DNA of 6,367 nt, from assembly GCA_947628125.1 (NCBI GenBank), contig CANQYR010000057.1:1-6367 (forward strand), read 5' to 3'. Each line of letters starts with the position of its first letter. Positions within the stretch are counted from its first letter, which is position 1. The position numbers and the translations under genes were made by a program. Source of the DNA: an uncultured Bacilli bacterium. Lineage in GTDB: Bacteria > Bacillota_I > Bacilli_A > RF39 > UBA660. The notes under the pieces are model-generated. The model did no database searches. It had not been told where the DNA came from and saw nothing but the letters and a program-made list of their open reading frames with translations. Below, piece by piece: positions 5,444 through 6,367 of this stretch.

Positions 5444-5448
5444 AGAGG
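5444..5448 (+). promoter_or_regulatory. Ribosome binding site fixing the sipW start
   Basis: AGAGG lies nine bases before the ATG at 5458 but only three before the in-frame TTG at 5452. The spacing supports ATG 5458. Confidence 0.65.
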
Positions 5449-5457
5449 TTTTTGATT

Positions 5458-6288
5458 ATGAAGAAACATGAAAAGTATCATTCTATAAAACAAAAATTTA
5501 AACTTGTTGGTACTATCATATCTTGGACTCTTTTTGTTCTGCTCCTTTTGGTAGCTGGCATATTAGTTTATTATTTTATTACCACCAAAACTCATGATAA
5601 AAATGACACTAGTTATAAACCTGCCTTTGGCTTATATACAATTATCTCGCCAAGTATGGAACCAAGTTTAAAAATATATGATGTTATTGTCAATGTAAAA
5701 GTAAAAAAACCAGAAGACATAAAAATAGGTGATGTCATAACATTTATTTCTACTGCTTCAATATCTAAAGGAATGACCATCACCCACCGCGTAATATCTA
5801 TAACCGACACACCAGAAGGTAAAGAATATCAAACTAAAGGCGATAATAACGATACACCTGATAGTAAACCAGCAACCTTTGACAACGTTATCGGTAAAGT
5901 AGTACTTAAAATTCCTCAATTAGGAAGATTACAATCAATACTCTCAACTAAAGGTGGTTGGCTAATATTAGTTGTCATCCCAGCCTTCTTCATAATACTA
6001 TTTGACATATTAAAACTAATCCGCCTAAAAGGTGCCCAAAAGCAAGTAGAAGAAATAGTTAAAAAAGACGAAGAAAATGAAGAAAGCGTAAGAAAAGAAA
6101 AACAAAAAATTGAAGAAAAACTAAATATGCGTTATAAGCAAAAACGAAGTTCTTATGAAAAAGATCCACTTAAGAAAACATCAATAATTATTGAAGTAAA
6201 AGAACAAGACACCAAACATGAATTACCAAAATTAAAAAATGATGATCCTAAAAAACCAAGAACCAGAAAACGGAAAAAGAAAAATTAA
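5458..6288 (+). CDS. sipW: SipW/Sec11-type signal peptidase I with long cytoplasmic tail
   Basis: A 276-residue membrane serine peptidase that should cut the signal peptides of the TasA-like subunits. The first membrane segment is at residues ~16-41 and the outer catalytic domain at ~42-166. The nucleophile Ser66 sits in ISPSMEPSL. His110 in THRVISI replaces the general-base Lys of ordinary bacterial type I enzymes, which marks the ER/SipW class. Asp129 in KGDNN and Asp135 fit the conserved acidic positions. A second membrane segment lies at ~167-188. Canonical SipW is about 190 residues; this one adds ~88 residues, first a Lys/Glu-rich probable coiled coil (~190-225), then a basic end (KKPRTRKRKKKN). 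The start is ATG 5458, because AGAGG lies nine bases upstream and would be too close to the TTG at 5452. It is the last gene of the fibre locus, with its own promoter and terminator. Confidence 0.95.
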   Translation: MKKHEKYHSIKQKFKLVGTIISWTLFVLLLLVAGILVYYFITTKTHDKNDTSYKPAFGLYTIISPSMEPSLKIYDVIVNVKVKKPEDIKIGDVITFISTASISKGMTITHRVISITDTPEGKEYQTKGDNNDTPDSKPATFDNVIGKVVLKIPQLGRLQSILSTKGGWLILVVIPAFFIILFDILKLIRLKGAQKQVEEIVKKDEENEESVRKEKQKIEEKLNMRYKQKRSSYEKDPLKKTSIIIEVKEQDTKHELPKLKNDDPKKPRTRKRKKKN

Positions 6289-6289
6289 A

Positions 6290-6340
6290 AAGGGGCTGTC
6301 GAGAAATTAGATAATTAATTTCTTGACAGTTTCTTTTTTT
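6290..6340 (+). terminator. Strong rho-independent terminator after sipW
   Basis: CTGTCGAGAAATTA (6296-6309) pairs with TAATTTCTTGACAG (6316-6329) as a 14-bp stem with one G-U pair and a 6-base loop, followed by TTTCTTTTTTT. The AAGGGG before the stem can extend the pairing into the T tract through G-U pairs. It is much longer than the three upstream terminators and marks the end of the locus. Confidence 0.88.
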
Positions 6341-6349
6341 ATAAATAAG

Positions 6350-6367
6350 AAAAAAGCCTCGAAGCCA
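6350..6367. other. Possible left arm of a terminator cut by the window edge
   Basis: AAAAAAGCCTCGAAGCCA ends the window. An A run followed by GCCTCGA is what the left half of a symmetrical terminator looks like; the matching TCGAGGC plus T run would lie just outside. Read on the minus strand it would be the tail of a terminator for a convergent gene to the right. Only half is visible, so this is a guess. Confidence 0.25.

Noticed and set aside
5452..5457. TTG 5452 as the sipW start
   Set aside because: AGAGG would be only three bases away. ATG 5458 has a nine-base spacing and begins MKKHEK, a normal basic start for this protein.

Overview
The window is AT-rich outside one long repeat. It shows strong AGGAG-type ribosome binding sites, sigma-A-like promoters and U-tract terminators. 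All tryptophans I checked are TGG, and no in-frame TGA occurs inside the genes, so the standard bacterial code fits. This points to a low-GC Bacillota, probably an uncultured Bacilli or Erysipelotrichia/RF39-like lineage. That placement is an inference from sequence style only.

Layout: (1) The first ~45-53 bases hold the 5' end of a minus-strand gene that runs off the window, with its own divergent promoter at 63-91. (2) Two paralogous TasA/camelysin-like secreted subunits (174-887 and 1058-1777) each have a near-identical promoter, ribosome binding site and SipW-type signal peptide. (3) A giant membrane-anchored protein of 1148 residues (1883-5329) carries about 79 tandem 12-residue Asp/Asn/Cys repeats that look like stacked calcium-binding loops, and ends in a ~125-residue beta-rich domain. 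(4) A SipW/Sec11-type signal peptidase I (5458-6288) has an unusually long charged cytoplasmic tail. Each plus-strand gene has its own plausible promoter and its own terminator, so the four look like separately transcribed members of one locus.

Working model (inference): SipW removes the signal peptides of the two TasA-like subunits, which then assemble into surface fibres. The giant protein keeps its N-terminus in the membrane and holds a TasA-like C-terminal domain away from the cell on a long, calcium-stiffened, disulfide-stapled stalk. Its last domain shares several ordered motifs with the two subunits, so it could nucleate, cap or anchor the fibre. I do not recognise this combination of SipW, two TasA-like subunits and a Cys/Asp dodecapeptide stalk ending in a TasA-like domain as a described system. 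It is the most interesting content of the window.

Secondary points are an 8-G run inside the second subunit gene that could be a slippage site, a perfect 62-base identity between the two subunit genes that suggests recent duplication or gene conversion, and a four-copy 72-base higher-order repeat inside the stalk.
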